DNA of 64,000 nt from Mycobacterium montefiorense (GTDB lineage: Bacteria; Actinomycetota; Actinomycetes; Mycobacteriales; Mycobacteriaceae). Where the stretch lies: the NCBI RefSeq assembly GCF_003112775.1, contig NZ_BFCH01000021.1, forward strand, positions 186,001-250,000. Reading direction: 5' to 3'. The translations under genes were made by a program, and so were the position numbers. Shown here one piece after another: positions 48,912 through 57,499 of this stretch. Numbering within the stretch: the first letter of the stretch is position 1; every line of letters begins with the position of its first letter. The notes below the pieces were generated by a model that made no database searches, was not told the DNA's origin, and was given only the letters and a program-made list of their open reading frames with translations.

Positions 48912-49700
48912 ATGTTCAGACTTGCCGGAAAGGTCGCGATAGTTACCGGAGGTGCCGGCGGGATTGGTGCGGCGACGGCGAACGAATTAGCCCGCGAAGA
49001 CGCGGCCGTTGCCGTCGTCGACATCGACGAGGCGAAGGCCGACGAGGTCGCCGACGAGATTCGGCAAACCGGTGCGCACGCCATCGCGCTGGGCGGCGAT
49101 CTCGCTGAGGAAGAGGTGGCGAGGTCGGTGGTGCAGGCCACGGTGGCGGAGTTCGGCCGGCTCGATGTCCTGCACAACAACGCCGCGCTGACCGCCAGCG
49201 GCTTCCTGTCTCGCGACACCACGGTCACCGAGATGCCCATGGACGTATGGCAGCGGTCGCTGCAGGTCAACCTCGGAAGTCAGCTGCTGATGTGCAAATA
49301 CGCCGTCCCCGAGATGCGGAAGAGTGGCGGGGGCTCGATCGTCAATATGTCGTCGGGCGCGGCCCTGTCTGGCGACCGGACCCGGCTGGCCTACGGCGTC
49401 TCGAAAGCCGGGGTGCACGCCCTGACGATGTATGTGGCCACCAGCGAGGGCAAGCAAGGCGTACGAGCGAACACCGTCGTGCCCGGCTTGATCCTGACCG
49501 ACGCCGTGCGCGCGCACCTGTCCCCCGAAATCCTCGATGGCCTGGGCCGCGCCACGTTGACGCCGTATGTCGGACAGCCAAAAGACGTCGCAGAACTCGT
49601 CGTTTTTCTGGCGTCGGAGCGGTCCCGCTACATCACCGGACAAATGATTTCGATCGACGGCGGAATGTCGGCGCACGTGGCGATGAATACAGGCGATTAA
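48912..49700 (+). CDS. Short-chain dehydrogenase/reductase
   Basis: Classical SDR of 262 residues. NAD(P) loop TGGAGGIGAATANEL, Asp after the second strand (VVDIDEA), which favours NAD, NNAA, the catalytic Ser in SSGAALSG and YGVSK. It oxidises or reduces an alcohol or ketone whose identity is unknown. AAGGAG stands about ten bases before the ATG. It is one of three SDRs in 3 kb, with an AhpD-like protein divergent on the left. Confidence 0.85.
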   Translation: MFRLAGKVAIVTGGAGGIGAATANELAREDAAVAVVDIDEAKADEVADEIRQTGAHAIALGGDLAEEEVARSVVQATVAEFGRLDVLHNNAALTASGFLSRDTTVTEMPMDVWQRSLQVNLGSQLLMCKYAVPEMRKSGGGSIVNMSSGAALSGDRTRLAYGVSKAGVHALTMYVATSEGKQGVRANTVVPGLILTDAVRAHLSPEILDGLGRATLTPYVGQPKDVAELVVFLASERSRYITGQMISIDGGMSAHVAMNTGD

Positions 49701-49764
49701 TTGCAGCCATTATCGGCACAAAGCGCTATTCAGCGAATGTGAACTAAAGAATTTCTTCCTCGCC

Positions 49765-50577
49765 CTATGTAGTTGTCGGCCCGAGCGCGTATGCGCCGGT
49801 CTCCGGGTGGTGATACCAGCCGCTGGCGGCATGAGTGCCACCGTCGACGTGGATCGTTTGGCCGGTGACGTAGCTGGACATGTCGGATGCGAGAAACACT
49901 GCCGCGCCTGCCATCTCGTCGACATGGCCCGCGCGCCCCATCGGAACCGTGAGTCCGAATCGCTGCTCGGAACCCGGTGGCGCAATCGCCTGGATGCCTT
50001 CGGTCAGGGTGATGTCGGGGGCCAGCGCGTTGACCCGGATGCCGTGCGGGGCAAGTTCGAGCGCGGCGGTCTTGGTGTAGTTGATGACGCCCGCCTTGGC
50101 CGCCGCATAGGTCGCATAACCGGGCGCGGCGCGCACGCCCTCGATCGAGGTGACGCTGATGATGCTGCCGGGCAGTTTCTGCTCGACGAGGTTGCGGGCC
50201 ACCCGCTGCGTACACAGGTAAACGTGGCGCAGGTTGGACTTGTACAGGGCGTCCCAGCCGTTCTCGGTGGTCTCGAGGATCCCCGACCAGAAGACGCCGC
50301 CGGCATTGTTGACCAGGATCGTCACCGGCCCGAGCTCACTGGAGGTCTGCGCCAGTGCGGTATCCACCGCGGCGCTGTCCCGGACGTCGACGGGGATGCC
50401 GAGAGCACCGATCTCGTCTGCGGCCGACGCGCACGTTTCGGGGGTGCGCTCCCAGATCGCCACCCGCGCACCGAAGGCCTTCAGCCCGGCCGCGATGCCC
50501 CGGCCGATGCCTGCGCCACCGCCGGTGACCACCGCGACGCGATCGGTCAGCAACACGCTTGAGGGATCGAGTGTCAT
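49765..50577 (-). CDS. Short-chain dehydrogenase/reductase
   Basis: Classical SDR of 270 residues: TGGGAGIGRGIAAGL, NNAGGVFW, the catalytic Ser in SVTSIEG and YAAAK. The substrate-binding tail SGWYHHPETGAY is short. It is convergent with the SDR at 48912 and divergent from the extended SDR at 50671. The shared 93-bp region holds an inverted repeat (50622-50641). Substrate unknown. Confidence 0.85.
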   Translation of the reverse strand: MTLDPSSVLLTDRVAVVTGGGAGIGRGIAAGLKAFGARVAIWERTPETCASAADEIGALGIPVDVRDSAAVDTALAQTSSELGPVTILVNNAGGVFWSGILETTENGWDALYKSNLRHVYLCTQRVARNLVEQKLPGSIISVTSIEGVRAAPGYATYAAAKAGVINYTKTAALELAPHGIRVNALAPDITLTEGIQAIAPPGSEQRFGLTVPMGRAGHVDEMAGAAVFLASDMSSYVTGQTIHVDGGTHAASGWYHHPETGAYALGPTTT

Positions 50578-50621
50578 GCGGTTGACTATAGAACATTCCC
50601 ACTTCGCGGTTTACAGTTCTC

Positions 50622-50641
50622 ACATATTATGTTCAATATGT
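50622..50641. promoter_or_regulatory. Inverted repeat between two divergent SDR genes
   Basis: Arms ACATATT (50622-50628) and AATATGT (50635-50641) are perfect, separated by six bases, and AT-rich in a GC-rich surrounding. It could be the operator of the TetR protein encoded downstream at 51672. Confidence 0.5.
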
Positions 50642-50670
50642 AATACGTAGCAAGCCCAAGGGAGGCCGCG

Positions 50671-51660
50671 ATGGCCAGCACGATCTTCGTCACCGGCGCG
50701 ACCGGCCAGAGCGGCGGCAACGTCTGCGAGCAACTGATTGCGCGGGGCGACCACGTCCGCGCCCTGGTTCGCAATCCCGATGAAGCCACCGCGCTGGCCG
50801 GGATCGGCGTCGAATTGGTCAAGGGCGACATCAGCGACGCCGACGACGTGGCACACGCGGCCAAGGGTGCCGAGGCGGCGATCCACTGTGCGGCGTTGCT
50901 CGGCGGCGCGAGTCAGGACCTCGCGGACTTCAAGGCGGTCAACACGGTCGGCACCACCAACGTCCTGGATGCGGCCAAAGCCCATGGCATGCGTCGGGTC
51001 GTTGCCCTGAGCACCGCCACCTTCCTCGACTTGAGCACCGGCCTCGACTTCGAAGAGGCGCCCATTCTGCAAAACCCGCCCAACGACCCCTACACCGTCA
51101 CCAAGCTCGCGGCCTTCCTGGAAGCCCACCGGCGCGCGGCCGCGGGAGACGACGTGCTGACCTGCCACCCCGGCGCAATCTACGGTCCCGGCCTGGTCGT
51201 CGAACGCGCATTGCACCGCACCAGTTTCAATCGGGTGCTGTTGGCAGGCATGCGCGGAAAGATCAAGCGCTATTTGGCTTTTCCGGTGACCTGGGTCGCC
51301 GGAGCGGACGTCGCGAAGGGCTCGATCGCCGCATTGGACCAGGGGGCGGCCGGTGAGCGCTACCTGTTGGTCGGCCGGCCCGAAGACACCTTCAGTACCG
51401 CCGGCGGCATCAACCGCGCCTGCGAGATCGCCGAAATCGAGCACCGTGTCCAGGATCTCGACTACCGCACCGACCCCGAGGCGCTGACTGCCGAATTCGG
51501 GCCTACCTTGCTGGCCATCGCGAAGGCCGCGGCCCGCAGCGAGCGCAGGACCAGAACCAAAGACAACCTGACCACCCGGCGCCTTGGCTATGCGCCGATG
51601 TCCTTTGACGACGGACTGCGGCTGCTGATCTCGTGGCTACGCAACCTCGGCAAGCTGTAG
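50671..51660 (+). CDS. NAD-dependent epimerase/dehydratase family (extended SDR, 3-beta-HSD-like)
   Basis: Extended SDR of 329 residues: TGATGQSGGNVCEQL, the conserved ISDADDVAHAAKGAEAAIHCAALLGG, the catalytic Ser/Thr STATFLD and YTVTK. It resembles 3-beta-hydroxysteroid dehydrogenases and dihydroflavonol reductases of the family, so the substrate may be a steroid, terpenoid or polyketide alcohol. A TetR gene follows after 11 bases in the same operon. Confidence 0.82.
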   Translation: MASTIFVTGATGQSGGNVCEQLIARGDHVRALVRNPDEATALAGIGVELVKGDISDADDVAHAAKGAEAAIHCAALLGGASQDLADFKAVNTVGTTNVLDAAKAHGMRRVVALSTATFLDLSTGLDFEEAPILQNPPNDPYTVTKLAAFLEAHRRAAAGDDVLTCHPGAIYGPGLVVERALHRTSFNRVLLAGMRGKIKRYLAFPVTWVAGADVAKGSIAALDQGAAGERYLLVGRPEDTFSTAGGINRACEIAEIEHRVQDLDYRTDPEALTAEFGPTLLAIAKAAARSERRTRTKDNLTTRRLGYAPMSFDDGLRLLISWLRNLGKL

Positions 51661-51671
51661 GGGCCGCCACG

Positions 51672-52247
51672 GTGCCGCTCGCCGAATCGCGCAAATTCGG
51701 CTCAGATCATGGGGATCTGGCCGATCGAATCCTGGACGCGGCCCAGCGGCTCGTTTTCCGGACCGGTGCACGCAAGATGTCGCTGTCGGACGTGGCGACC
51801 CTGGCCGGGGTGTCACGGCCCACCATCTACCGCTACTTCGTGTCCAAAGAAGACCTGATCGACGCGATGGGAAAACGCGAACGCCGGCGCTTCAGCACCG
51901 CGATGGAGGACGCGACGTCTGGAGTCGTCGGCGTCGCACGATTGGAGGCGGCGGTCGACGCGGTCGCGAACTTCCTCGAGGCTCAGCCGCCGGGGCGACT
52001 GCTCGACCTCGAGCCGGGCTTCGCGCACGACCAGATGGCCGCGGCGCTGCCCATGCTTGCCGAAGGGCTGGTCGAGGTTCTGCAGCGCTGTGCCCGCGAG
52101 GGGGCGCTGTCTGCAGCGGTGGATCCCCGCGACCTTGCCGGCGCCATCGCGCGGACCGCATTGAGCCACTACATATTTCCCGAGGCCGACCGCGCTGCGG
52201 CTCGTCGGCAGATCCGGGCCGCCGCCGGCCTGGCCGCCCGCACCTGA
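51672..52247 (+). CDS. TetR-family transcriptional regulator
   Basis: A 191-residue regulator with the helix-turn-helix at about 15-60 (ADRILDAAQRLVFRTGARKMSLSDVATLAGVSRPTIYRYFVSKEDL). GTG 51672 is preferred over GTG 51633, which would overlap the previous gene by 28 bases, because GTAGGGG lies eight bases before it. It is cotranscribed with the extended SDR and probably controls the SDR divergon, perhaps through the AT-rich inverted repeat. Confidence 0.83.
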   Translation: MPLAESRKFGSDHGDLADRILDAAQRLVFRTGARKMSLSDVATLAGVSRPTIYRYFVSKEDLIDAMGKRERRRFSTAMEDATSGVVGVARLEAAVDAVANFLEAQPPGRLLDLEPGFAHDQMAAALPMLAEGLVEVLQRCAREGALSAAVDPRDLAGAIARTALSHYIFPEADRAAARRQIRAAAGLAART

Positions 52248-52326
52248 CGGCTGGGCTCGAATCCTGGCAGGGCTAATTTTCTCTGTCTCTTCATATGTGC
52301 GCCGCTTTGGCATCGCACACTGAGTC

Positions 52327-52674
52327 ATGTCCTCATCTCGCTGGCTGGCCGGAATGACCGTCGCTGCCATGGTTGGTGCCGCCCTGGTTGCAGGCACTCC
52401 CGTTGCGGCCGCCGACCCCGTTAATGACGCATACCTTGCTCAATTGCGCGCTTCCGGCCTCACCTGGGCGCCCGGCCACGATGCCGCCATGATCGGAATG
52501 GCGCAGCTCATCTGCGACGACCTCGGCTGGGGCTGGACGGCGGACCAGATTGCCCGGGACGTCCACGCCAACTTGGACCCGCGGGGCATCGCGGTCGGAG
52601 ATGTCGGATCCATGGTCAGTATCGCGCATGCGACGTATTGCCCTAACCAGAGGTGCTGGGCGCCGCACTGCTAA
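52327..52674 (+). CDS. Secreted DUF732 protein
   Basis: A small exported protein of 115 residues. After a signal peptide cleaved near VAAADP the mature part has the DUF732 pattern: DAYLAQLRASGL, MAQLICDDLG, and TYCP near the end, with the two Cys that probably form a disulfide. An extra NQRCWAPHC tail adds two more Cys. The function is unknown; the family is expanded in mycobacteria. It has a paralogue at 56069. Confidence 0.85.
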   Translation: MSSSRWLAGMTVAAMVGAALVAGTPVAAADPVNDAYLAQLRASGLTWAPGHDAAMIGMAQLICDDLGWGWTADQIARDVHANLDPRGIAVGDVGSMVSIAHATYCPNQRCWAPHC

Positions 52675-52680
52675 GCGACG

Positions 52681-53349
52681 TCAGCAGCTTTCCAGCCGAT
52701 TGACGTCATCGACAATCAACGACGCCACCCTGTCCAGCGGGCGCTTGAGCGCTTCCACCGCCCGATGATCGGGCAGAGCCAGCCCCAGAACCGCGATATC
52801 ACCCGACGGGAGCGCGAACGGCGTAGCGATACAGCAGCATTCCGGATGCACCACTCGATGCTCGGAGGCGAGTCGCCCCGTTTCAACCGCTTGCCACACC
52901 GCCGACGCCGGATGTTTTGGTGCGACGGATTGCTCGAAAGCGGTCATCACCCGCGCCGTGCGGTGTCCCTGCGTACTGGTCAAGAAGCGCAGCTTCTCCG
53001 CCGACCGCAGATAGAGACACAACGTTGCGCCCGTCGCGTGCGTCACCGCGTATAGCCGCGGATGCGCAGCGCCGCCAAGATCACTGTGCCGGCGGTCGAC
53101 ATCGTGAAAGCCCTTCGCGAGCATCCATTTGCGGTCTCGACGCTCGACGATGCTCTCGCGGGCTATTTGCTCCAGCAGTCGATGCGCCGTCGTCTTTGGG
53201 ATACCGACCGCCGCCGCAAGTCTGCCGACCCCGACCGGGGCCTGCGTTCGGCCCAGCACCCGCAGCATCGCAAACGCGCTGCGCACCAACCTGCCTTGCC
53301 CCGAACGCTTGCCCGTGTCTGCCCCCTCGCCTGTGACGTGATGCTTCAC
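52681..53349 (-). CDS. IclR-family transcriptional regulator
   Basis: A 222-residue regulator with the winged helix at about 22-75 (RSAFAMLRVLGRTQAPVGVGRLAAAVGIPKTTAHRLLEQI) and a C-terminal effector domain (TGATLCLYLRSAEKLRFL to ALPDHRAVEALKRPLDRVASL). It is shorter than the usual 250 residues. The adjacent methyltransferase and flavoprotein-remnant genes lie upstream on the same strand (47-bp gap), which suggests co-transcription or recent rearrangement. Effector unknown. Confidence 0.83.
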   Translation of the reverse strand: MKHHVTGEGADTGKRSGQGRLVRSAFAMLRVLGRTQAPVGVGRLAAAVGIPKTTAHRLLEQIARESIVERRDRKWMLAKGFHDVDRRHSDLGGAAHPRLYAVTHATGATLCLYLRSAEKLRFLTSTQGHRTARVMTAFEQSVAPKHPASAVWQAVETGRLASEHRVVHPECCCIATPFALPSGDIAVLGLALPDHRAVEALKRPLDRVASLIVDDVNRLESC

Positions 53350-53396
53350 CCGTTAGACAACGCGTGGAGTCGCCACGCGATTCCACGCCGGAGCGA

Positions 53397-54170
53397 TCAG
53401 GATCGGCGGCCGATTCCGGCCATCACGATTGGCGTGAAGATGCGCATGCTCTGGTCCGCGAACCGGGCCGCGGTCGCCTCGGCATCAGCGGCAGATAGGC
53501 CACCCGCCGCGACGATCGCATCCCGAATGCTCTCGAACGAAAGCTTGAAGAAGTCGAAGCCCGGAGACTGCGCGTCGATTATTCGCGTGCGGCCTTCGCC
53601 CCGAACGTCGGTCAACCCCGCTGCAACGAGCTCGTCGACGACCCTGCGCCCGAAAGTCCGATCAAATCCTGCCTGCTCCATAACCGCGCCCATCGCGCGC
53701 ACCGTCGCGTCAAGGTACGGCTGATCGCCCAGGCTGTAACAACTGAACTCGTAGTCCTCGATGACGATCCAGCCGCCCGGGCGTAACGCCCCGGCGAGCT
53801 TACGAAGGATGTTCTCGCGATCCGAAAGGTGCTCGAGTACGAGGCGCGAATGCACAAGGTCGAACCCACCCGGGGGAAGGTCGTCGCTTCGGATATCCAG
53901 GCGCCGAACGTCGACGGACTCCGATGCGAGGTGGTCGATGAATCGCGTGTCGATGTCCACCGCGGTAACCGCCGCGCCCCGTCCGGCCATCCAGTTGACC
54001 AACGAGCCCCCTCCGGCACCGACTTCGAGGCATCGCCAGCCGGCGTCGAGTCCGAGCTCATCCAGCAGCGACTGGCTCCCCGGGTCCCACAGGGCTTCGA
54101 TGCCCGCAAGTCGGGCACGCTCCGCAGCGAAGTCGCCGCCGTACAGGTAATCGCGCGGTCCCTGTGTCAT
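53397..54170 (-). CDS. SAM-dependent methyltransferase, class I
   Basis: A 257-residue methyltransferase. The SAM loop is CLEVGAGGGSLVNWMA, motif II AVTAVDIDTRFI and motif IV FDLVHSRLVLEHLSDRENIL; the later WIVIEDYEFSCYS is as in small-molecule or lipid methyltransferases. Its ATG overlaps the stop of a 41-codon flavoprotein remnant by ATGA, so its translation probably depends on that small frame. Substrate unknown. Confidence 0.82.
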   Translation of the reverse strand: MTQGPRDYLYGGDFAAERARLAGIEALWDPGSQSLLDELGLDAGWRCLEVGAGGGSLVNWMAGRGAAVTAVDIDTRFIDHLASESVDVRRLDIRSDDLPPGGFDLVHSRLVLEHLSDRENILRKLAGALRPGGWIVIEDYEFSCYSLGDQPYLDATVRAMGAVMEQAGFDRTFGRRVVDELVAAGLTDVRGEGRTRIIDAQSPGFDFFKLSFESIRDAIVAAGGLSAADAEATAARFADQSMRIFTPIVMAGIGRRS

Positions 54171-54292
54171 AGCAGATCACCAGCGCAATAAATGTTCTCG
54201 CAAATGTCGCCGAAGCGCGGAACCGGCAGAACCGATCCGGCTGATCCCCCGCCAATGACGATGAAGTCGTACTTCGAGTCTTGCACTGCCAT
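54167..54292 (-). pseudogene. Remnant of a flavoprotein gene, translationally coupled to the methyltransferase
   Basis: A 41-codon frame with a strong GGAGGG ribosome site six bases before ATG 54292. It begins like an FAD-dependent oxidoreductase (YDFIVIGGGSAGSVL, the dinucleotide-binding loop) and then jumps to VPRFGDICENIYCAGDLL, which resembles the C-terminal FAD contact (NIYxAGD) of pyridine-nucleotide-type flavoproteins. About 1-1.5 kb of the middle would have been lost in frame. The stop overlaps the methyltransferase start by ATGA. The reading of the second half is less certain than that of the first. Confidence 0.6.
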
Positions 54293-54577
54293 AGATATCC
54301 CTCCGAGACGCACTGATGCATCTAGGAATAGGCAACGAACCCCCGATGTCCCAACCGCCGGTTCCGCCTGACGGAACAGCACCCCGGTGCAATCCGGCGT
54401 GGCACGCCGCCCGGCTCGGACGCTGGCCAACTTCATAGAATTTTTCGGCCCCACTCGCCGATCTGTCTTTCAATTCAATATGCGTCCACGACCAACCGGG
54501 CAATCCGCTCGGGTTTGCCGATACGTTTCACCTCATACGGCCAGCGGCCAAGGGAGACAAGACATGAGGGCAAAAAG

Positions 54578-55009
54578 ATGAGGATCAGTGCGGCCATCGC
54601 AGCAACTCTATTTTTTGCCGGCGTGGCAACGCTGCCGGCGCCCAACGCCTCCGCGGAGCCCCTCGCAACGCCGGACGACGCGAAGATGAACGGGGTGTAT
54701 CACTACGCCGACGAAGACGGCGGTCACGGGACCTGGATCGTCCACACCACGTGCACGCCGGGCTGCGTCGCTCATGTGTCAACTTCGATGGATAACGGCT
54801 TTGATGCCCCGTTGGTCGACGGCCGGTACACCGTTAACCGGTCGATCCCCGAAGGCGCGATCTGCCCGGATAGCAGCCAGCACCCGATCGACATCACCCA
54901 ATCGTGGGACCCGCTCACGCTCACCGGCGAAGTCGACTTCTTGACGACGTCGGCGCCCTGTGGTCTCGAAGACAACCGCGACATCTTCACCCTCACCAGA
55001 GTCGGCTAG
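54578..55009 (+). CDS. Secreted protein of unknown function
   Basis: A 143-residue exported protein from ATG 54578: signal peptide MRISAAIAATLFFAGVATLP with cleavage near ASAEP. The mature part has four Cys in two likely pairs (TTCTPGCVAHV, AICPDS and SAPCGLEDN) and a beta-rich pattern (GVYHYADEDGGHGTWIVHT). It resembles other short mycobacterial secreted proteins, including the product at 56365 in general style, but no function is known. Confidence 0.72.
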   Translation: MRISAAIAATLFFAGVATLPAPNASAEPLATPDDAKMNGVYHYADEDGGHGTWIVHTTCTPGCVAHVSTSMDNGFDAPLVDGRYTVNRSIPEGAICPDSSQHPIDITQSWDPLTLTGEVDFLTTSAPCGLEDNRDIFTLTRVG

Positions 55010-55089
55010 CAAGCAGCATCGGTCTGAAGAATCATTCTGGCGCCCAAGCATTTTGGCGCCACTCTGGCGGGCGAGACGCTCGGCGTCGA

Positions 55090-55740
55090 TCACACCTTGG
55101 AGCTCAGCCCCGCGATCAAATTGATCGTGACCGCGAGAACAACCGCGCCCAACAAGTAAGAGATCATTGCGTGTCGCAACACTGTTCCCCTGATGGACGT
55201 CAAGTTGATCTCGGTGTCTGACACCTGGTAGGTCATGCCGACGGTGAAGGCGACATAGGCGAAGTCGCGAAACCGCGGCGGCTCCGGGTCGTGGAAGTCG
55301 ATGCCGCCCGGATTATCCGAGTAGTAGAGCCGCGCGTAGTGCACGGTGAACAACGTGTGCACGGCGAACCAAGATGCCGCGACCGTCAGAATGCCGACGA
55401 TGGCGGCTTGGATCGCCTCGGTACCGGAACGCGACCCGGCGGCCACCACATATCCGACGCCGCCCAGGCTTGCCACGCTCGCCGACAGGATCACCGCGTC
55501 GGCGAGCCAGCGGGTCGGGTCTTCCCGGGTGGCCCAGATGCGAGTTTGGTCGGCATCCATGCCGCGCAGGATCAGCTGCGTCCACACCACATACACCCCG
55601 GCGCCGGTGATCCAACCAACGACGGCGAAGCGCCAACCGCTGGCATGGCCTACCGCGATCGCGACGGCGACTCCGAGCACTACGACAACGAATATCCGAA
55701 CCGCGGCGGTGTCGCGGAACAACTTCACCATGGACGTCAC
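55090..55740 (-). CDS. DUF1345 integral membrane protein
   Basis: A 216-residue protein with five membrane helices and the DUF1345 hallmark segments WTQLILRGMDADQTRIWATREDP, HTLFTVHYARLYYSD and FRDFAYVAFTVGMTYQVSDTEI. The charged cytoplasmic motifs are conserved in bacteria but the role is unknown. GTG 55740 and ATG 55731 are both possible starts. It ends 80 bases after the secreted protein gene. Confidence 0.8.
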   Translation of the reverse strand: MTSMVKLFRDTAAVRIFVVVVLGVAVAIAVGHASGWRFAVVGWITGAGVYVVWTQLILRGMDADQTRIWATREDPTRWLADAVILSASVASLGGVGYVVAAGSRSGTEAIQAAIVGILTVAASWFAVHTLFTVHYARLYYSDNPGGIDFHDPEPPRFRDFAYVAFTVGMTYQVSDTEINLTSIRGTVLRHAMISYLLGAVVLAVTINLIAGLSSKV

Positions 55741-56068
55741 AGTCCCGACCTAACCACCAGGTCACGTTGTCCCATAGCGACACTCGGGAGAAATTCCGAA
55801 AATGACATGATTGCAGCCGGTCACTATTTCACGAGTATTGAAGCAAGGCGCCTTTTTCCATCGCAGCCTGGCCATTTTGCTAAACGCCGGCCCCGCGCAC
55901 GCCCCTTCCGACGGCGTATCCGTTAGGGGCGGAAGGATCTCGGGCCCGGGGACTCACCGACGTGAGGGGCGTGAGACTTTGCCCGCTTGGTCAATTCGGT
56001 GCGCACGCCCGCTTCGGGGACCGCATAATGATGCCGTTGTACCGCCCCTCCCAGACAAGGAGCCGACC
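55741..56068. other. 328-bp intergenic region
   Basis: Between DUF1345 (leftward) and DUF732 (rightward). It should hold both promoters, but I see no convincing -35/-10 pair. Arms CGCCCC (55909-55914 area) and GGGGCG nearby could form a small hairpin. No gene is visible; an open frame running into the DUF732 gene from 55811 lacks coding character. Confidence 0.4.
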
Positions 56069-56368
56069 ATGATCTCCGCTCGCAAACTGTATTTACTGAG
56101 TGCCCCCGCCATCGTTGCCGCGGCATTGACCGTGAGCACCGGGATTGCGGTCGCTGACGACGACGGGTACCTCGCGCAGATTAAGAAGATCGGCCTCACC
56201 GGGGACAGCACCGCGCTGATCCAGCTCGGGCATCTGATTTGCGCCGACCGCGCCAACGGCGATACCCCAGACCAGCTGGCCCAGGTGGTGCAGAAGCAAA
56301 ACCCGGGCATCAGCCTCAGCGACGCGACCGGCGTCGTGAGCGCCGCCGAATCCAACTACTGCCCCTAA
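56069..56368 (+). CDS. Secreted DUF732 protein
   Basis: A 99-residue exported protein with signal peptide (LYLLSAPAIVAAALTVSTGIAVA) and DUF732 mature part: DGYLAQIKKIGL, LGHLICADRANGDTPDQLA and a final ESNYCP. Two Cys remain in the mature protein and probably form one disulfide. AAGGAG lies seven bases before the ATG. It overlaps the convergent secreted protein gene by four bases. It is a paralogue of 52327. Confidence 0.87.
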   Translation: MISARKLYLLSAPAIVAAALTVSTGIAVADDDGYLAQIKKIGLTGDSTALIQLGHLICADRANGDTPDQLAQVVQKQNPGISLSDATGVVSAAESNYCP

Positions 56369-56883
56369 GACGCAGTAACCGCCGCCACCGGCATCTCCAC
56401 GGTTCCACGACACGGGCCGCTGGTGATGTCGGTGTGCCAGGTCCCGCGTAGCGTGCCGTCCGGTTGCGGCATGTAGAACGCCCACGACTTCGCGGGTGCC
56501 CAAACTTTCGGGACGCCCTCCCCCATGTAGCAATCCCACTGGAAGTCGAAGTGCTCCACCCACCTTGATCCGTCCCAGACGTAGTGAGACGGCTGGGGCA
56601 ACGTCGGGTTCTTGGGGACCGGTCCGTTCGTGGCTGTCGCGACGCATTTGCCCGACGAACACGACGTCACGAAGACGTAGTCGGCGCTGAACGTGGGTTC
56701 GGCTTGACCGGCCGCCACGCTGGTGCCCGTCTTGTTCACGGCGTATCTCACCAGCGAGTACTTGCCATTCCACACCGGGGTCGCCGCGTGCACCGAAACC
56801 GCAGGAGCGCAAAGGATCGCGACGACGCCAAGCACCATCGCCAGGTGGCGGCCGAACTTCGAACGCGAACACACCATGTCCAT
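56365..56883 (-). CDS. Secreted protein of unknown function
   Basis: A 172-residue exported protein with a signal peptide (HLAMVLGVVAILCAPAVSVHA, cleavage near VHAAT). The mature part is Trp-rich and holds Cys in SCSSGKCVAT, DCYMGEG and GPCRGT, enough for two disulfides. A pattern of W-D-G-S-R-W and beta strands resembles other secreted mycobacterial proteins of unknown role. Confidence 0.72.
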   Translation of the reverse strand: MDMVCSRSKFGRHLAMVLGVVAILCAPAVSVHAATPVWNGKYSLVRYAVNKTGTSVAAGQAEPTFSADYVFVTSCSSGKCVATATNGPVPKNPTLPQPSHYVWDGSRWVEHFDFQWDCYMGEGVPKVWAPAKSWAFYMPQPDGTLRGTWHTDITSGPCRGTVEMPVAAVTAS

Positions 56884-56938
56884 GGTGCGGATTCGATGAC
56901 GCGATGCGATATCGGCAGGGACACGATCGCGCCGTAAC

Positions 56939-57469
56939 TCAGCGCAGGTGAAACTTTGTGGCGCCGAATGGTTCCGATGTGCTCATCGCGAACACGGTCG
57001 ACGGGCTCGCACGATAGACATGCCACGGCGGCGGACCCGCCGACGGAGCACTGTACTCGGCGGTGAGCGCGTCGCCGGCAACCTCGGCGGGCCATCCGGA
57101 AGACACGAAAGCGGCTGCGACGGAGGATAATTCGCCGCTATCGCTGATCCTTTCGGCGGTTCCCTCGAGGACCAGGTCGAACTGATCGGTCGCGACGCTG
57201 ACCACGCATCTGCGGTCGCGGGCCAGGTTACGAGACTTCCGGGTCGCGGATCCGGACGTGAAATACCAGCTGCCGTTGTGCGCAGTCACCCCAACGGGCC
57301 GCACCTGCGGACTGGAATCGGGGTTGATTGTCGTCAGCCACGCCGTATGGCGTTGCGGACCACCGCTGCCCGGCGCCTGCGTCAGCTGGCCGTCCAGCAC
57401 CGTTTTGACACGGGTCCACTCAATCGTCGGCGCCCCGTACCCGTCGAGATTGTGCGCTGTGATCGTCAT
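56939..57469 (-). CDS. Pyridoxamine 5'-phosphate oxidase-like flavin/F420-binding protein
   Basis: A 176-residue split-barrel protein. The family's hallmark strands AWLTTINPDSSPQVRPVGV and GSWYFTSGSATRKSRNLARDRRCVVSV hold the phosphate-binding Arg/Lys residues for FMN or F420. Relatives in mycobacteria (Rv1155, Rv2074 types) bind F420 or FMN; which cofactor is used here cannot be told. It stands 30 bases after the broken tail of the NUDIX gene. Confidence 0.8.
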   Translation of the reverse strand: MTITAHNLDGYGAPTIEWTRVKTVLDGQLTQAPGSGGPQRHTAWLTTINPDSSPQVRPVGVTAHNGSWYFTSGSATRKSRNLARDRRCVVSVATDQFDLVLEGTAERISDSGELSSVAAAFVSSGWPAEVAGDALTAEYSAPSAGPPPWHVYRASPSTVFAMSTSEPFGATKFHLR

Positions 57470-57499
57470 AGCGGTGTTGACCGATGCCGGCCCGAAAAC

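Noticed and set aside
50590..50620. AGAAC and GTTCT at the two ends of a stretch before the SDR divergon, considered as a KstR-type site
   Set aside because: The spacing of 21 bases is far too long for a KstR operator.
52256..52273. TCGAATCCTG-containing stretch similar to the tRNA-Arg T arm, possible attachment site
   Set aside because: Only ten consecutive bases match, in a motif common to tRNA T arms, without the acceptor end; probably chance.
55811..56068. N-terminal extension of the DUF732 gene from 55811
   Set aside because: The signal peptide and the AAGGAG site show that translation starts at ATG 56069.
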